A stretch of 64,000 nucleotides of DNA from Chryseobacterium vaccae. GTDB taxonomy: Bacteria; Bacteroidota; Bacteroidia; Flavobacteriales; Weeksellaceae. A program made the position numbers and the translations under genes. Of this stretch, positions 25,624-34,635 are shown in pieces (the first letter of the stretch is position 1; every line of letters starts with the position of its first letter). The stretch is from assembly GCF_009602705.1 (NCBI RefSeq), contig NZ_VSWH01000001.1, forward strand, positions 1,674,001-1,738,000, given 5' to 3'. The notes below the pieces were generated by a model. That model made no database searches. It saw only the letters and a program-made list of their open reading frames with translations, and was not told the DNA's origin.

Positions 25624-26727
25624 TTATTTAAGCGAAACCTCTGCCTTCACATTCATTCCCGTTCTTAATCGTTTTGCAATGGATTTGTCAAGATTTACAA
25701 AATCAATTTTTACAGGAAGACGCTGCACTACTTTCACGAAGTTACCACTCGCGTTGTCCGGAGGAAGAATGGAGAATGTTGCTCCCGTTGCAGGCGAAAA
25801 TGAGCTTACCACACCTTCAAATTCTTTATCCGGGAAAGCATCAATTTCAATTTTCACTTTCTGTCCTTCTACCATTTTATCAACCTGGGTTTCTTTGAAA
25901 TTGGCTACCACCCATTTCTGATCATTTTTAACCAAAGCAAAAAGCTGGGCTCCTGTCTGAAGATACTGCCCTGCCTGGGTAGGAACTTTCCCTACATATC
26001 CGTCTTCCGGAGCCAGGATTACAGTATATGACAAATTGAGCTTAGCATTTTCCACATCTACTTCTCTCTGTTTTGCTACAGAGCTGGCAACACCAATCTG
26101 CTGTGAGCTTGCTGCAGTCTGGGAAGAGGCAATCGTCGTCTGCTGAGCGATCTGATTTCTTTGATCCACCAAAACCTGAAGCTGCTTATCCGCAGATTGT
26201 TTTGCCGCTAAAGCCTGCTCATACTGCTGCTCCGTGATAGAATGATCTTTCACCAGATTCGCATATCTTTTTAAGTCCTGTGAAGTTTTCCAAACATTTA
26301 CTTTCGCTGCTTCAATCTGTGCGTTTGCTGTTGCTACAGCGGCCTGTGAACTGTTGATATTTTTAGAGGTAGCAGTAGTTGTTGCTTCTGCATTGGAGAT
26401 ATTACTTTTTGCTGTAGATAAAGCTGCCTGAGCCTGTTCCAAAGCCATTTTCTGATCTCTGTTATCCAGAATGACCAGAGTATCTCCTTTTTTAACGAAC
26501 TGATTGTCTTTTACCTTTACCTCAGCAACATATCCTGAGATTTTAGAAATTACCGGGGCCATATTGGACGTGATCTGAGCATCATCCGTTTCTTCATGGT
26601 ACTGTCCGTAAGTATAAGCTCTGTAACCATAGATCCCTCCACCGATTACTACAGCTGCTAAGATGATAGGAAAGACTAAACTTTTTTTCTTTTTAGGTTC
26701 AGCTGCCTGTGTATTATTATTTTCCAT
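25624..26727 (-). CDS. HlyD/EmrA-family periplasmic membrane fusion protein
   Basis: The 367-residue adaptor of the pump. It has a short cytoplasmic N-terminus, one membrane helix (SLVFPIILAAVVIGGGIYGY), the EETDDAQI start typical of EmrA, a split lipoyl domain (VAEVKVKDNQFVKKGDTLVIL ... GYVGKVPTQAGQYLQTGAQLF), a long Ala/Gln-rich coiled coil (about 80-210) and a C-terminal beta-barrel. It links the inner membrane MFS permease to the TolC-like channel. It lies 16 bases after tolC. Confidence 0.94.
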   Translation of the reverse strand: MENNNTQAAEPKKKKSLVFPIILAAVVIGGGIYGYRAYTYGQYHEETDDAQITSNMAPVISKISGYVAEVKVKDNQFVKKGDTLVILDNRDQKMALEQAQAALSTAKSNISNAEATTTATSKNINSSQAAVATANAQIEAAKVNVWKTSQDLKRYANLVKDHSITEQQYEQALAAKQSADKQLQVLVDQRNQIAQQTTIASSQTAASSQQIGVASSVAKQREVDVENAKLNLSYTVILAPEDGYVGKVPTQAGQYLQTGAQLFALVKNDQKWVVANFKETQVDKMVEGQKVKIEIDAFPDKEFEGVVSSFSPATGATFSILPPDNASGNFVKVVQRLPVKIDFVNLDKSIAKRLRTGMNVKAEVSLK

Positions 26728-26743
26728 TTTGGTTTCGATCTGA

Positions 26744-28060
26744 TTATTTAATTGTTAAAGTTCCTGTTGTCTGTAATAGTTTTCTGTAAGCTAGGGCAGC
26801 ATCTGCCTTAGCATTGATAACGCCCACATTGGCGGCAATCTGAGCGGCATCTGCGTCTAGAAGTTCCGTCATGGTCGCAAGCCCGTTATCATATTTATTC
26901 TTAGTGATTCTGTAGTTTTCATTAGCCTGCTCAGCAGATTTTTCAAAAACGGTGATTCTCTTTTTAGAAAAATCGGTATTCTGATATTCTCTGTTAACGT
27001 CAAGTTTAATGTTGTCATTCAGTAATTCATCGGTGGCTGCCAATTGCATTTCTCTTGCTTTTGACTGTTTCAGGGATGAATTTTCTTTCCAGATATTGGA
27101 TAAATTGTATGAAACTCCGACTCCTACATTCACTGCATTATATACAGTAAGAAACTTAGGAATATCCGCTGCCACATAACCTCCTGTGAAAGCAATTGAC
27201 GGAAGATTTTCAGCTTTTGCGGCTTTCGTTCCCAATTCGGCTGCTTTTCTCTGCTGTGTCAAAGCCTGAAGATCCTTACGGTTTTCTCTCGCCTCATTTA
27301 CATAGAAGCTGACAGGTTTTACTTCATTCCCTTCTTCAATATAGTTCTGGTCCACTTCAATTTCTGTTGTTTCAGGAAGTCCTAATAACAGATCCATATT
27401 GATATTGGCAATATTATAGTTGTTCTTTGCTTCCAGTAACTGAAGTTCAATGTTGGAGGTCTGCAGGTTCGCTTTCAAACGGTCATTTCTTGCAATAATT
27501 CCATTATTTTCCATTTTAAGGAAAGTTTCATCTCTTTTTTGAGAAGCGGTAAGATTTTCCTCTAAAACTTTGATAGACTGGTTGGCTTTAAACAAATTGT
27601 TATAGGCCTGAGCAACATTGTAAGCAATGGCAATTTTATCGTTCTCTGTACTTAATTTCGAGGCTTCCACCAGATATTTCGCAGACTGGATCCCATATTT
27701 AATTCTTCCTCCGCTGTAGATCGGAACGCTAAGATTAGCCGATGCATAAGCAACCTGATGCACTTCCGGTCCTCCTGAACCTCCTGAACCTGTTGAAATC
27801 TTCAGGTCAACCGTTGGTTTTGTAGGAAGATACATATAGCTGCCTGAAACTTTCAATTCAGGAAGCTGTCTGTTTTTTGCTTCCAAAAGATCTGCCGTTG
27901 CTTCTTCAATTTTAGCGGCATCAATCTTTAAGCTCTTGCTGTTCTGGATTCCCAGCTGTACGGCCTCATCAAGGCTGAGCTGTTTCTTCTCCTGAGCATG
28001 AATGGCGGTAAGTCCCATTAACAGGGAGAGTGCCATAACCGAGTTATTTATTCTCTTCAT
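26744..28060 (-). CDS. TolC-family outer membrane efflux protein
   Basis: A 438-residue outer membrane channel with signal peptide (MKRINNSVMALSLLMGLTAIHAQ) and two homologous halves of long Ala/Asn/Lys-rich helices (SLDEAVQLGIQNSKSLKI; the second half starts near VSFYVNEARENRKDLQAL). The C-terminal YDNGLATMTELLDADAAQ is a typical OEP motif. Its start overlaps the end of the TetR gene by 17 bases. It completes the tripartite pump. Confidence 0.94.
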   Translation of the reverse strand: MKRINNSVMALSLLMGLTAIHAQEKKQLSLDEAVQLGIQNSKSLKIDAAKIEEATADLLEAKNRQLPELKVSGSYMYLPTKPTVDLKISTGSGGSGGPEVHQVAYASANLSVPIYSGGRIKYGIQSAKYLVEASKLSTENDKIAIAYNVAQAYNNLFKANQSIKVLEENLTASQKRDETFLKMENNGIIARNDRLKANLQTSNIELQLLEAKNNYNIANINMDLLLGLPETTEIEVDQNYIEEGNEVKPVSFYVNEARENRKDLQALTQQRKAAELGTKAAKAENLPSIAFTGGYVAADIPKFLTVYNAVNVGVGVSYNLSNIWKENSSLKQSKAREMQLAATDELLNDNIKLDVNREYQNTDFSKKRITVFEKSAEQANENYRITKNKYDNGLATMTELLDADAAQIAANVGVINAKADAALAYRKLLQTTGTLTIK

Positions 28061-28670
28061 AACCTAAAAGGTCTTTTAGTAAATATTTAATGTGTTTATT
28101 AAGTTCTGTGTAGTATTTTTCTTCGAAAATCTCGTCTTCTTCCGTATCATTCAAGAATTCTTTATACATTTCTTTAGCATTGGATGCATAGAATAAAGTT
28201 CCGCTTATGGTAGAATGAAGCAGATAAATAGGAGGGTTTTTCGTAAAGATGCCCTTCTTCAGCCCACTTTCAAGAACCTGAGAATACATGGAAAGAAATC
28301 CCATTTTTGTCTGCTTCAGAAATTCTATAATCTGTGGGTTTTTGGTATGAAGCTGCTCCCGTTGCATAATCCTGTAAAAGCATTTGTGGTGTCTTACCCT
28401 TCCTGAAAACTGGTCTACAATTCTTTCGATCTTCTGCCATTCATTGATATCTGTTCTTTCCAACAGGTCTTTTGAGAAGAACTGACCTTCATTCATTCTG
28501 TATTCAACAAGTTTTTCGTATAATTTTTCTTTTGATCCGAAATAGTAAGAGATCATAGAGATGTTCACATTGGCTGCCTTTGAGATTTCCCGGGTTGAAG
28601 TTCCATCGAAACCTTTTTCTGCAAAGAGCTTTTCTGCGGCGAATAATATATTTTCTTCTTTTGAAATCAT
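28044..28670 (-). CDS. TetR-family transcriptional regulator of the efflux operon
   Basis: A 208-residue repressor with an N-terminal helix-turn-helix (ENILFAAEKLFAEKGFDGTSTREISKAANVNISMISYYFGSKEKLYEKL, about residues 6-54) and a divergent C-terminal ligand domain. As the first gene of the operon, overlapping tolC, it should repress its own operon until a substrate binds. A 14-base imperfect palindrome overlaps the -33 element of the only recognisable promoter. Confidence 0.95.
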   Translation of the reverse strand: MISKEENILFAAEKLFAEKGFDGTSTREISKAANVNISMISYYFGSKEKLYEKLVEYRMNEGQFFSKDLLERTDINEWQKIERIVDQFSGRVRHHKCFYRIMQREQLHTKNPQIIEFLKQTKMGFLSMYSQVLESGLKKGIFTKNPPIYLLHSTISGTLFYASNAKEMYKEFLNDTEEDEIFEEKYYTELNKHIKYLLKDLLGYEENK

Positions 28671-28693
28671 ATCACTTCCATTTTTTCAAGGCG

Positions 28694-28732
28694 CAAATGT
28701 ACACAAGATTTTTATAAAATCAAACGATTGAT
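28694..28732 (-). promoter_or_regulatory. Promoter and probable TetR operator of the efflux operon
   Basis: On the minus strand, TTTG (28724-28721) and TACATTTG (28701-28694) are separated by exactly 19 bases, a full match to the Bacteroidetes -33/-7 consensus. ATCAA-ACGA-TTGAT (28719-28732) overlaps the -33 box, a good place for repressor binding. Confidence 0.72.
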
Positions 28733-28779
28733 TGATTTTTTAATGTAGATTTAATTTATATTTACAAAAAACTAAATGT

Positions 28780-29847
28780 ATGGGCCTATTTGATTTCCTT
28801 TTTAAGAGGAAGAAAAAAAATCAGACCAATGAAGTAACTATTAAAAATGACTCTCCGGAGGAAGTGATCACTGCATTACCGGAAGAAGAAGCAGTCAACT
28901 TAATTGAAGAGACAAATATCAGACCGGAAGAGACAGCTCCTCCATTTCATGAAGAGGGAAATCGCTTTGATCTTGAAATTAAAGAAGCATTCAAAAGATT
29001 TCATTCTGATCCCGGTATTGATATCAACATTCAAATTGAAGATGACAAAGGTAATTCCCTTACTGCTTATCAGGCTTACGGAGACCTATTCCAGGAATGG
29101 ATGAGTATCCAGTCAAAATGGGACCGCATGTCATTATTCTATCGCTTTTGGGATCAGTCTCAATTTGAAAAACTTGAGTCGTGGCAGGTCATTGAAAGAT
29201 TTGTAAAAGACCGCTATCCTAAAAAAGCACTCTCCTACTTTGAGCAAAACATGTCTGATAAAAGAGATTTTACCAAAGAAGAACTGGTTTCGCTTTCAAA
29301 ACTTCACCGGGTATTGCTGGATAATCCTACGGCAAAGGAATATATTGAAACAGCCTATCGGAATCACCCTGAAGACAGCTCTGTAAAAGTGGAATATGCA
29401 ACTGTGCTCCACATCATAGGAAATCATTTCGAAAAAGAGCTTTCTCATCAGCTTTTTCATGAAGTAATGGACAAAAAAATACAACAAAATGATACGGAAT
29501 CTGTTTTCGATTGTTTCAGATTCTCTGAAGGCTACACTGACTCTTCTATTTTTGCCATGCTTTACCTGATGAATACAGAAGCTGACAATGATGCCTGGGA
29601 CTATGTCGCGGAAGAATATTATTACTGCCCTGTTTTCAGATATGAACATGCTGTACAGTTGTCACAAACTGAAAATCCCTTGAGAGCCCTGGCAAAGCTT
29701 ACTTCTTTAAGCCAGGAATTTCCATGGTTCAGGATAGCTTTGGAAAGTACTATCGGTAATATAAAATCTATGCGGAAACAGCTTAACGATCCCGGTTTTA
29801 TGGAAAAAGAACTTCAGGAATTCCAGAACTCATTAAAAAATTTATAG
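28780..29847 (+). CDS. Hypothetical cytoplasmic protein with helical repeats
   Basis: A 355-residue protein with no signal peptide. It starts MGLFDFLFKRKKKNQ, then has an acidic linker (about 20-65) and an all-helical part in which segments such as LSKLHRVLLDNPTAKEYIETAY, NPLRALAKLTSLSQEFPWF and VKVEYATVLHIIGNHFEKE look like degenerate TPR or HEAT repeats. No enzyme motif is visible. It is divergent from the TetR gene and has its own terminator. The amphipathic, basic N-terminus might bind membrane. Confidence 0.68.
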   Translation: MGLFDFLFKRKKKNQTNEVTIKNDSPEEVITALPEEEAVNLIEETNIRPEETAPPFHEEGNRFDLEIKEAFKRFHSDPGIDINIQIEDDKGNSLTAYQAYGDLFQEWMSIQSKWDRMSLFYRFWDQSQFEKLESWQVIERFVKDRYPKKALSYFEQNMSDKRDFTKEELVSLSKLHRVLLDNPTAKEYIETAYRNHPEDSSVKVEYATVLHIIGNHFEKELSHQLFHEVMDKKIQQNDTESVFDCFRFSEGYTDSSIFAMLYLMNTEADNDAWDYVAEEYYYCPVFRYEHAVQLSQTENPLRALAKLTSLSQEFPWFRIALESTIGNIKSMRKQLNDPGFMEKELQEFQNSLKNL

Positions 29848-29853
29848 ATAAGC

Positions 29854-29884
29854 AAAACTCCGGAAAATTTCCGGAGTTTTTATT
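29854..29884. terminator. Bidirectional terminator
   Basis: AAAACTCCGGAAA and TTTCCGGAGTTTT are perfect arms with almost no loop, and a T5 run follows. It lies between two convergent genes. Confidence 0.9.
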
Positions 29885-31003
29885 TTATGCACTTTTATGG
29901 ATATATCTTGATAGTTTTATTCCAAGATCTGTCCAGACAATCTTAGGATTTCCGTTTCTGGTAAGATGGAGATCTGCTGTATTGATTTCTTCCAGAATGC
30001 TTTCGATATTGGCCCCACTGATGAATTTTGAAAATCCTGCCCAGTTGAATCCATCGGCATTGATCTTTTTATACACCAGACTTTCCGACTGATAATTCTG
30101 AAGCAAAGCCAATCTGAAAATCTCGGAACAGTAATTCAAAAAATTCTTTTGCTTTTCTCTGTTCCAGCCTGCAATTTCTCTTGCCCAGAAGATAATACTC
30201 TTAAGAAACTGAGGTTTCTTTTTCACCATAAATGCATCACGCACCCACTGTACAAACAGTTTTTCGAATTCATCCGACTTGTGTCCGGAATTCAGAAGCT
30301 TTACAGCATCATTAAGATTTCCCTGTGCTTCATGAACAATTTCCCGTACTTTATCATCAGCCAATGTAAAGTTCTTTTTAAGAAAAACTTCAAGATCTTC
30401 ATCGTCAATCCTCGGAATCTCTACTACCTGGGTTCTTGAAAGAATGGTAGGAAGAATATCGTTAGTGCTTTCTGCTGTAAGAAGGATAATGGTTTTCGCC
30501 GGAGGTTCTTCCAGAAATTTTAAAAATTTATTTGATGCTGCTATGTTCATTTTATCAGCTCTCCATACAACCAGGATTTTGGTTCCGCCTTCAAAACTCT
30601 TTAAGGCAAACTTTTGGTTCTGGTCATCTATCTCATCTGCAGAAATAAAAAGCTGCTTGTTTTCAGACTCCAGAAAAGCAGTCCAGTCATCATAGCTGGA
30701 ATAAGGAGAAGCCATAATCATTTCCCTGAACTCTTCGAATTTATTTTTACTCAAGGAATTTTTATTATCCGTAAAAACCGGAAAACTGAAATGCAGATCA
30801 AGGTGATTCAAGTGCTCCACTTTTGATGCGGCATGTTCATTTTCTCTGCTCAGGATCTCTTTGGCATAGGCTAATACCATAGGAAATGTTCCATATCCCT
30901 CTTTTCCTACAAAAAGCTGGGCATGGCTCACTCTGTTTTCGGCAATGCTTTCTTTAAGAAGCTGTTTCAGGTTCTGCTGCCCGGCAATGTTCTCCCAATT
31001 CAT
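29885..31003 (-). CDS. holB: DNA polymerase III delta' subunit
   Basis: The delta' subunit of the clamp loader, 372 residues. It is AAA+-like: MNWENIAGQQNLKQLLKESI, then VSHAQLFVGKEGYGTFPM, where the P-loop lacks the GKT lysine, as expected for non-ATP-binding delta'. The sensor region is present as NKFLKFLEEPPAKTIILLTAE, and the arginine-finger motif as LPTILSRTQ (SRC variant SRT). The start is fixed by homology and by a -7 box that ends four bases upstream, implying a leaderless mRNA. Confidence 0.92.
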   Translation of the reverse strand: MNWENIAGQQNLKQLLKESIAENRVSHAQLFVGKEGYGTFPMVLAYAKEILSRENEHAASKVEHLNHLDLHFSFPVFTDNKNSLSKNKFEEFREMIMASPYSSYDDWTAFLESENKQLFISADEIDDQNQKFALKSFEGGTKILVVWRADKMNIAASNKFLKFLEEPPAKTIILLTAESTNDILPTILSRTQVVEIPRIDDEDLEVFLKKNFTLADDKVREIVHEAQGNLNDAVKLLNSGHKSDEFEKLFVQWVRDAFMVKKKPQFLKSIIFWAREIAGWNREKQKNFLNYCSEIFRLALLQNYQSESLVYKKINADGFNWAGFSKFISGANIESILEEINTADLHLTRNGNPKIVWTDLGIKLSRYIHKSA

Positions 31004-31007
31004 GTCC

Positions 31008-31015
31008 CAAAGATA
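31008..31015 (-). promoter_or_regulatory. -7 box of holB, abutting the start codon
   Basis: Minus-strand TATCTTTG, then GGAC, then ATG. The 4-base gap puts the expected transcription start on the ATG. Confidence 0.6.
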
Positions 31016-31234
31016 AAAAATCTGGAGGAGAATATAGAATTAAAATGTGAATGTGAATTTTGCCAAGCGGTAAAAATCTACTATGAAACTGATAGACTAT
31101 TTACCTTCACCATCAATTATTCAATATTCATCAACTTTCCGGCTTCCCTGATGCCCTTAACAAACTTTAACCACATATAATTTTTACAATTCATTAATAT
31201 TTAAGATATTTGCGCATTGTTTTAAAAATAAAGA

Positions 31235-32530
31235 ATGAAAAAAATCTTTGTAGTATCATTCATATCAGCTGGATACTTCCTGAATGCACAGAGCATAAGC
31301 AACTCACCTTATGCCACTTACGGGATCGGAGATGTTAAATATGATAATACGATTGAAACTGCCTCTATGGGCGGTATATCTACTGCTTATATCAGTGATT
31401 TCACCAGCAGTTTCAACTTTGCAAACCCTGCAAACAACTCTAATTTCGAGCTTACAAGCATCAGACTGGAAGCAACCAACGAAAACAATTATTTCAAAAC
31501 CAACTATAACGATACGAAGTCTACCAAACATTCTACGTATCTTTCTAACATTGCACTGGCTTTTCCTTTGTCTTCAAAGGTAAAAATGGGAATTTCTTAT
31601 CAGCCATACAGTTCCAAAAGTTATGAAATTTTAAATACCGAGACTTTAACTTTAGAAGACGGGACAAAAGTAATATATGGAAACCGTTTTAAAGGAAGTG
31701 GAACATTAAATACAGCTCAGGCAGCAGTATCTTATAAGATCAACCAGCAGTTTGCAGTAGGTTTAAGAGCGAATCTTTATTTTGGTAACCTTTATGACCT
31801 TAATGAATTTACATCATCCAATGCCGATCTGATTAACGGTTATGAGACCAAAAACAGTATCAAAAACTTCAACTTTACCTTAGGTGGAAGCTACCAAACC
31901 CTGAATACCCGTACCGATAAAAAGTTCACCATCGGAGCCACAGCTACTTTTGGGAACACCCGTAGTACAACTACTGATTATACTAACAGTACTTACCGAT
32001 ATACTGATTTAGCCCAGACAACAAAAGATAATGTAAGTATTATTGAACAGAAAAGCACCAGTTCTAAAAACCTTCTTCCATTGCAGGCTTCAATTGGGGT
32101 AGGTTACGGAAGTGAAAACCACTGGTTCTTCTCCGGTCAGATTGATTATAAAAAAGGAGAAGATATTTCTTACTTCGGAAAAACATTTGATTTCCAGGAT
32201 ACCTACAGGATTTCTGCAGGAGGATGGTACCTTCCGAACTATAACAATTTCAGAAATTATTTCTCCAGAGTGATCTACCGATATGGAGCGTTCTATGAAA
32301 GAGGCAATCTGAAATTAGATGGCAACAGCATTAATAAATTCGGGATTTCCGGAGGGGTTGTACTTCCATTCAAAACAAGTAGTATTACAAGAATGAGCGG
32401 TCTTGAACTGGGTCTTGAACTGGGTAAAAGAGGAACGCTTAAAAATAACCTGATCAACCAGAATTACATCAATCTGAGAGTCGGTTTCAATTTTGCTGAT
32501 AAATGGTTCAGAAAGAATCTGTATAACTAA
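31235..32530 (+). CDS. Outer membrane beta-barrel protein upstream of lptC
   Basis: A 431-residue exported protein with signal peptide (MKKIFVVSFISAGYFLNAQ), followed by NSPYATYGIGDV, a start seen in a Bacteroidetes family of FadL-like barrels. Alternating Tyr, Ser, Asn and Gly strands fill the rest (GISYQPYSSKSYEI, AVGLRANLYFGNLYDL), and it ends in a strand NLRVGFNFADKWFRK. Its stop is one base before the lptC start codon, so both are cotranscribed. Envelope function is likely; the transported compound, if any, is unknown. Confidence 0.8.
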   Translation: MKKIFVVSFISAGYFLNAQSISNSPYATYGIGDVKYDNTIETASMGGISTAYISDFTSSFNFANPANNSNFELTSIRLEATNENNYFKTNYNDTKSTKHSTYLSNIALAFPLSSKVKMGISYQPYSSKSYEILNTETLTLEDGTKVIYGNRFKGSGTLNTAQAAVSYKINQQFAVGLRANLYFGNLYDLNEFTSSNADLINGYETKNSIKNFNFTLGGSYQTLNTRTDKKFTIGATATFGNTRSTTTDYTNSTYRYTDLAQTTKDNVSIIEQKSTSSKNLLPLQASIGVGYGSENHWFFSGQIDYKKGEDISYFGKTFDFQDTYRISAGGWYLPNYNNFRNYFSRVIYRYGAFYERGNLKLDGNSINKFGISGGVVLPFKTSSITRMSGLELGLELGKRGTLKNNLINQNYINLRVGFNFADKWFRKNLYN

Positions 32531-32531
32531 A

Positions 32532-33131
32532 ATGAATTTTTCATACAAAATATCATATAAAAATATAGCATGCCTTTTTAGTTGTGCTATATTTTTTATA
32601 TTGACGTCCTGTGAAGAAGATCTTACAAAGCTTAACGGAAAAGACAGCAAAAATTTCCCTTCACAGATTATCAAGAAGGCTAATATTATACAGCGGGATT
32701 CGGGTTTTATTGTATTAAAAGCTAAAGCACCGATCATTGAAAAATACGAGCTTATCGACAGCCCGTATACTGTAGCGAGGAAAGGAATTGAGATAGAATT
32801 CTTCGATAAAAAGAAACCCAAAATTCCGGGGAAAATCACTGCAAAATTTGCCCGCATTTTTGAATACAAAAAATTCTATGAAGCTAAAGGCAATGTAAAA
32901 ATCACTACCAACGAAGGCCAAAAGTTTGCCATGCAGAGTATTTTCTGGGATCAGAAAAAAAACAGAATTTACACCAAAGATACCGTGTATGTAACGATGG
33001 AAGACGGTTCTACCCTGGTAGGCGCCAATGGAATGACCGCCAAAGACGATTTCTCCGAATACACGTTCTACAATAATTCAGGGAATTTCAGCTCCAAAAG
33101 ACTATCTGAAGATAAAAAAACACCACAGTAA
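32532..33131 (+). CDS. lptC: LPS export protein LptC (lipoprotein form)
   Basis: A periplasmic component of the LPS transport bridge. The 199-residue product starts MNFSYKISYKNIACLFSC and has a lipobox FILTSCEED, as in many Bacteroidetes LptC proteins, instead of the proteobacterial membrane anchor. The OstA/LptC jellyroll is visible in YELIDSPYTVARKGIEIEFF, FYEAKGNVKITTNEGQKFAMQSIFWDQKKNRIYT and GSTLVGANGMTAKDDFSEYTF. A longer reading from 32493 would overlap the previous gene and add no signal features. Its stop overlaps the anmK start (TAATG). Confidence 0.85.
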   Translation: MNFSYKISYKNIACLFSCAIFFILTSCEEDLTKLNGKDSKNFPSQIIKKANIIQRDSGFIVLKAKAPIIEKYELIDSPYTVARKGIEIEFFDKKKPKIPGKITAKFARIFEYKKFYEAKGNVKITTNEGQKFAMQSIFWDQKKNRIYTKDTVYVTMEDGSTLVGANGMTAKDDFSEYTFYNNSGNFSSKRLSEDKKTPQ

Positions 33132-34177
33132 TGAAGGTACAGGCTATCGGGTTAATGTCGGGAACCAGTCTGGATGGTCTGGATATCTGTTTTGCTTCTT
33201 TTGAAAAGAAAGACAGCAGCTGGGCCTTCCATATTCTAAACGCTAAAACGTTTCCTTACTCTTCAGAATGGGAAGAAAAACTCAGAAATTCAGTTCATCT
33301 ATCTTCCGAAGATCTTCTTGAACTGCATTCGGAATACGGTTTTTATATTGGCAGACTGGTTAAAGAGTTCATAGAAAAAAATCAACTTGACAACATCAGC
33401 CTGATCGCATCACATGGACACACTGTTTTCCACCAGCCTCAAAAGAAATTTACCCTTCAGATCGGAGACGGCAGAGCCATTAAAATAGAAACAGAACTTC
33501 CTGTTATTTATGATTTCAGAAGTCAGGATGTACTTATGGAAGGAAATGGTGCTCCTTTAGTTCCGATCGGAGATCATCTGCTGTTTTCAGAATACGATGC
33601 CTGCCTTAATTTAGGGGGATTTTCCAATATTTCTCTTCAGAAAAACGGCAAAAGGATTGCGTTTGACATTGCACCGGTTAACATCGTTTTAAACCGACTG
33701 GCACAAAAATCAGGCAAACATTTTGACGAAAACGGAGATCTTGCCAGAAAAGGGGTAATCAGCGAAACACTGTTAAGCCAGCTCAATACTTTAGATTTCT
33801 ATCAGCAACCCCACCCAAAATCTTTGGGAATAGAATGGTGTTATGAGTATATATTTCCTGCTTTGGAATCCATTGATGTTTCAGATGCATTGGCTACATT
33901 TACCGAGCATGCTGCCTTACAAATTGCCGCAGTCATCAACGAAAGCACTATAAAAAATATTCTCGTTACCGGAGGAGGTGCCTACAATACGTTTTTAATT
34001 GAAAAAATAAAGGCAAAAACAAAATCTGAGATTATTATCCCTGAAAAAGAAATCATTGAATATAAAGAGGCTCTTATCTTTGCTTTCATGGGTGTTTTAA
34101 GGATGAATAACGAAGTCAATGTTTTATCTTCTGCAACCGGAAGTACTGCTGATCACAGTTCAGGAATAACAGCATAA
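33131..34177 (+). CDS. anmK: Anhydro-N-acetylmuramic acid kinase
   Basis: AnmK phosphorylates and opens 1,6-anhydroMurNAc to MurNAc-6-P during cell-wall recycling. The N-terminal GLMSGTSLDG (residues 7-16), the SHGHTVFHQP block, the GNGAPLVPIGD segment and the NLGGFSNIS phosphate loop are all present, along with the C-terminal TGGGAYN adenosine-binding motif. Its 348 residues are somewhat short relative to about 370 in E. coli. It is the third gene of the unit with the barrel gene and lptC. Confidence 0.94.
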   Translation: MKVQAIGLMSGTSLDGLDICFASFEKKDSSWAFHILNAKTFPYSSEWEEKLRNSVHLSSEDLLELHSEYGFYIGRLVKEFIEKNQLDNISLIASHGHTVFHQPQKKFTLQIGDGRAIKIETELPVIYDFRSQDVLMEGNGAPLVPIGDHLLFSEYDACLNLGGFSNISLQKNGKRIAFDIAPVNIVLNRLAQKSGKHFDENGDLARKGVISETLLSQLNTLDFYQQPHPKSLGIEWCYEYIFPALESIDVSDALATFTEHAALQIAAVINESTIKNILVTGGGAYNTFLIEKIKAKTKSEIIIPEKEIIEYKEALIFAFMGVLRMNNEVNVLSSATGSTADHSSGITA

Positions 34178-34178
34178 A

Positions 34179-34206
34179 AAAAACCTCCAGCATTGAAGGT
34201 TTTTAG
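34179..34206. terminator. Terminator between anmK and the SRPBCC gene
   Basis: AAAAACCT and AGGTTTTT form 8-bp arms around a 10-base loop, serving both convergent genes. Confidence 0.75.
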
Positions 34207-34209
34207 TTT

Positions 34210-34599
34210 TTATTTATAAGCCTCGATCTTATCGGTAAGCGTATTGATAAAGTTCTGTAATGGTTTTTCCACCATCATTTTAATAAAAGGATTGAACTTT
34301 CCTTCAAAAAGCATCTGAACCTCAGTCTGGTTTTCACTAATAGGATTCAAAGTTGCTGTTAAAGAAAAGTCTAAGCTTGAACTTGCCGACTTCAAAACTG
34401 CTTTCTGGTCAGTCACTTCATCTATTTTCAAAGCGATTTCAGGCATTCCCTGAAGACCGAATTTAAATCCGTTGTCTCTTGTTTCAAACTTCTGAAGACC
34501 GTCCGGCATAAAATCTTTATAGTTCTCAGGTGTTTTTAATAATTCTGACAACTCCTTTGATGATTTATTGACAATAATTTTTCGTCCTTCTAAATTCAT
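34210..34599 (-). CDS. SRPBCC (START-like) domain protein
   Basis: A 129-residue protein of the START/SRPBCC lipid-pocket fold: KIIVNKSSKELSELLKTPENYKDFMPDG, then beta strands (DNGFKFGLQGMPEIALKIDEV, LDFSLTATLNPISENQTEVQMLFEGKF) and a C-terminal long helix (FIKMMVEKPLQNFINTLTDKI). Such proteins bind hydrophobic ligands or act as chaperone-like cofactors. The ligand is unknown. It is divergent from the NUDIX gene. Confidence 0.85.
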   Translation of the reverse strand: MNLEGRKIIVNKSSKELSELLKTPENYKDFMPDGLQKFETRDNGFKFGLQGMPEIALKIDEVTDQKAVLKSASSSLDFSLTATLNPISENQTEVQMLFEGKFNPFIKMMVEKPLQNFINTLTDKIEAYK

Positions 34600-34603
34600 T
34601 TTT

Positions 34604-34611
34604 TATTTTTG
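34604..34611 (+). promoter_or_regulatory. -7 box of the NUDIX gene
   Basis: TATTTTTG fits TAnnTTTG, 24 bases before the ATG at 34636. Confidence 0.5.
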
Positions 34612-34635
34612 TATTTAAATTCTTAATTCTTACAA

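Noticed and set aside
32315..32869. 184-codon minus-strand frame opposite the barrel protein and lptC
   Set aside because: It lies opposite two coding genes and has no signal, domain or promoter box. It is a shadow of AT-rich coding DNA.
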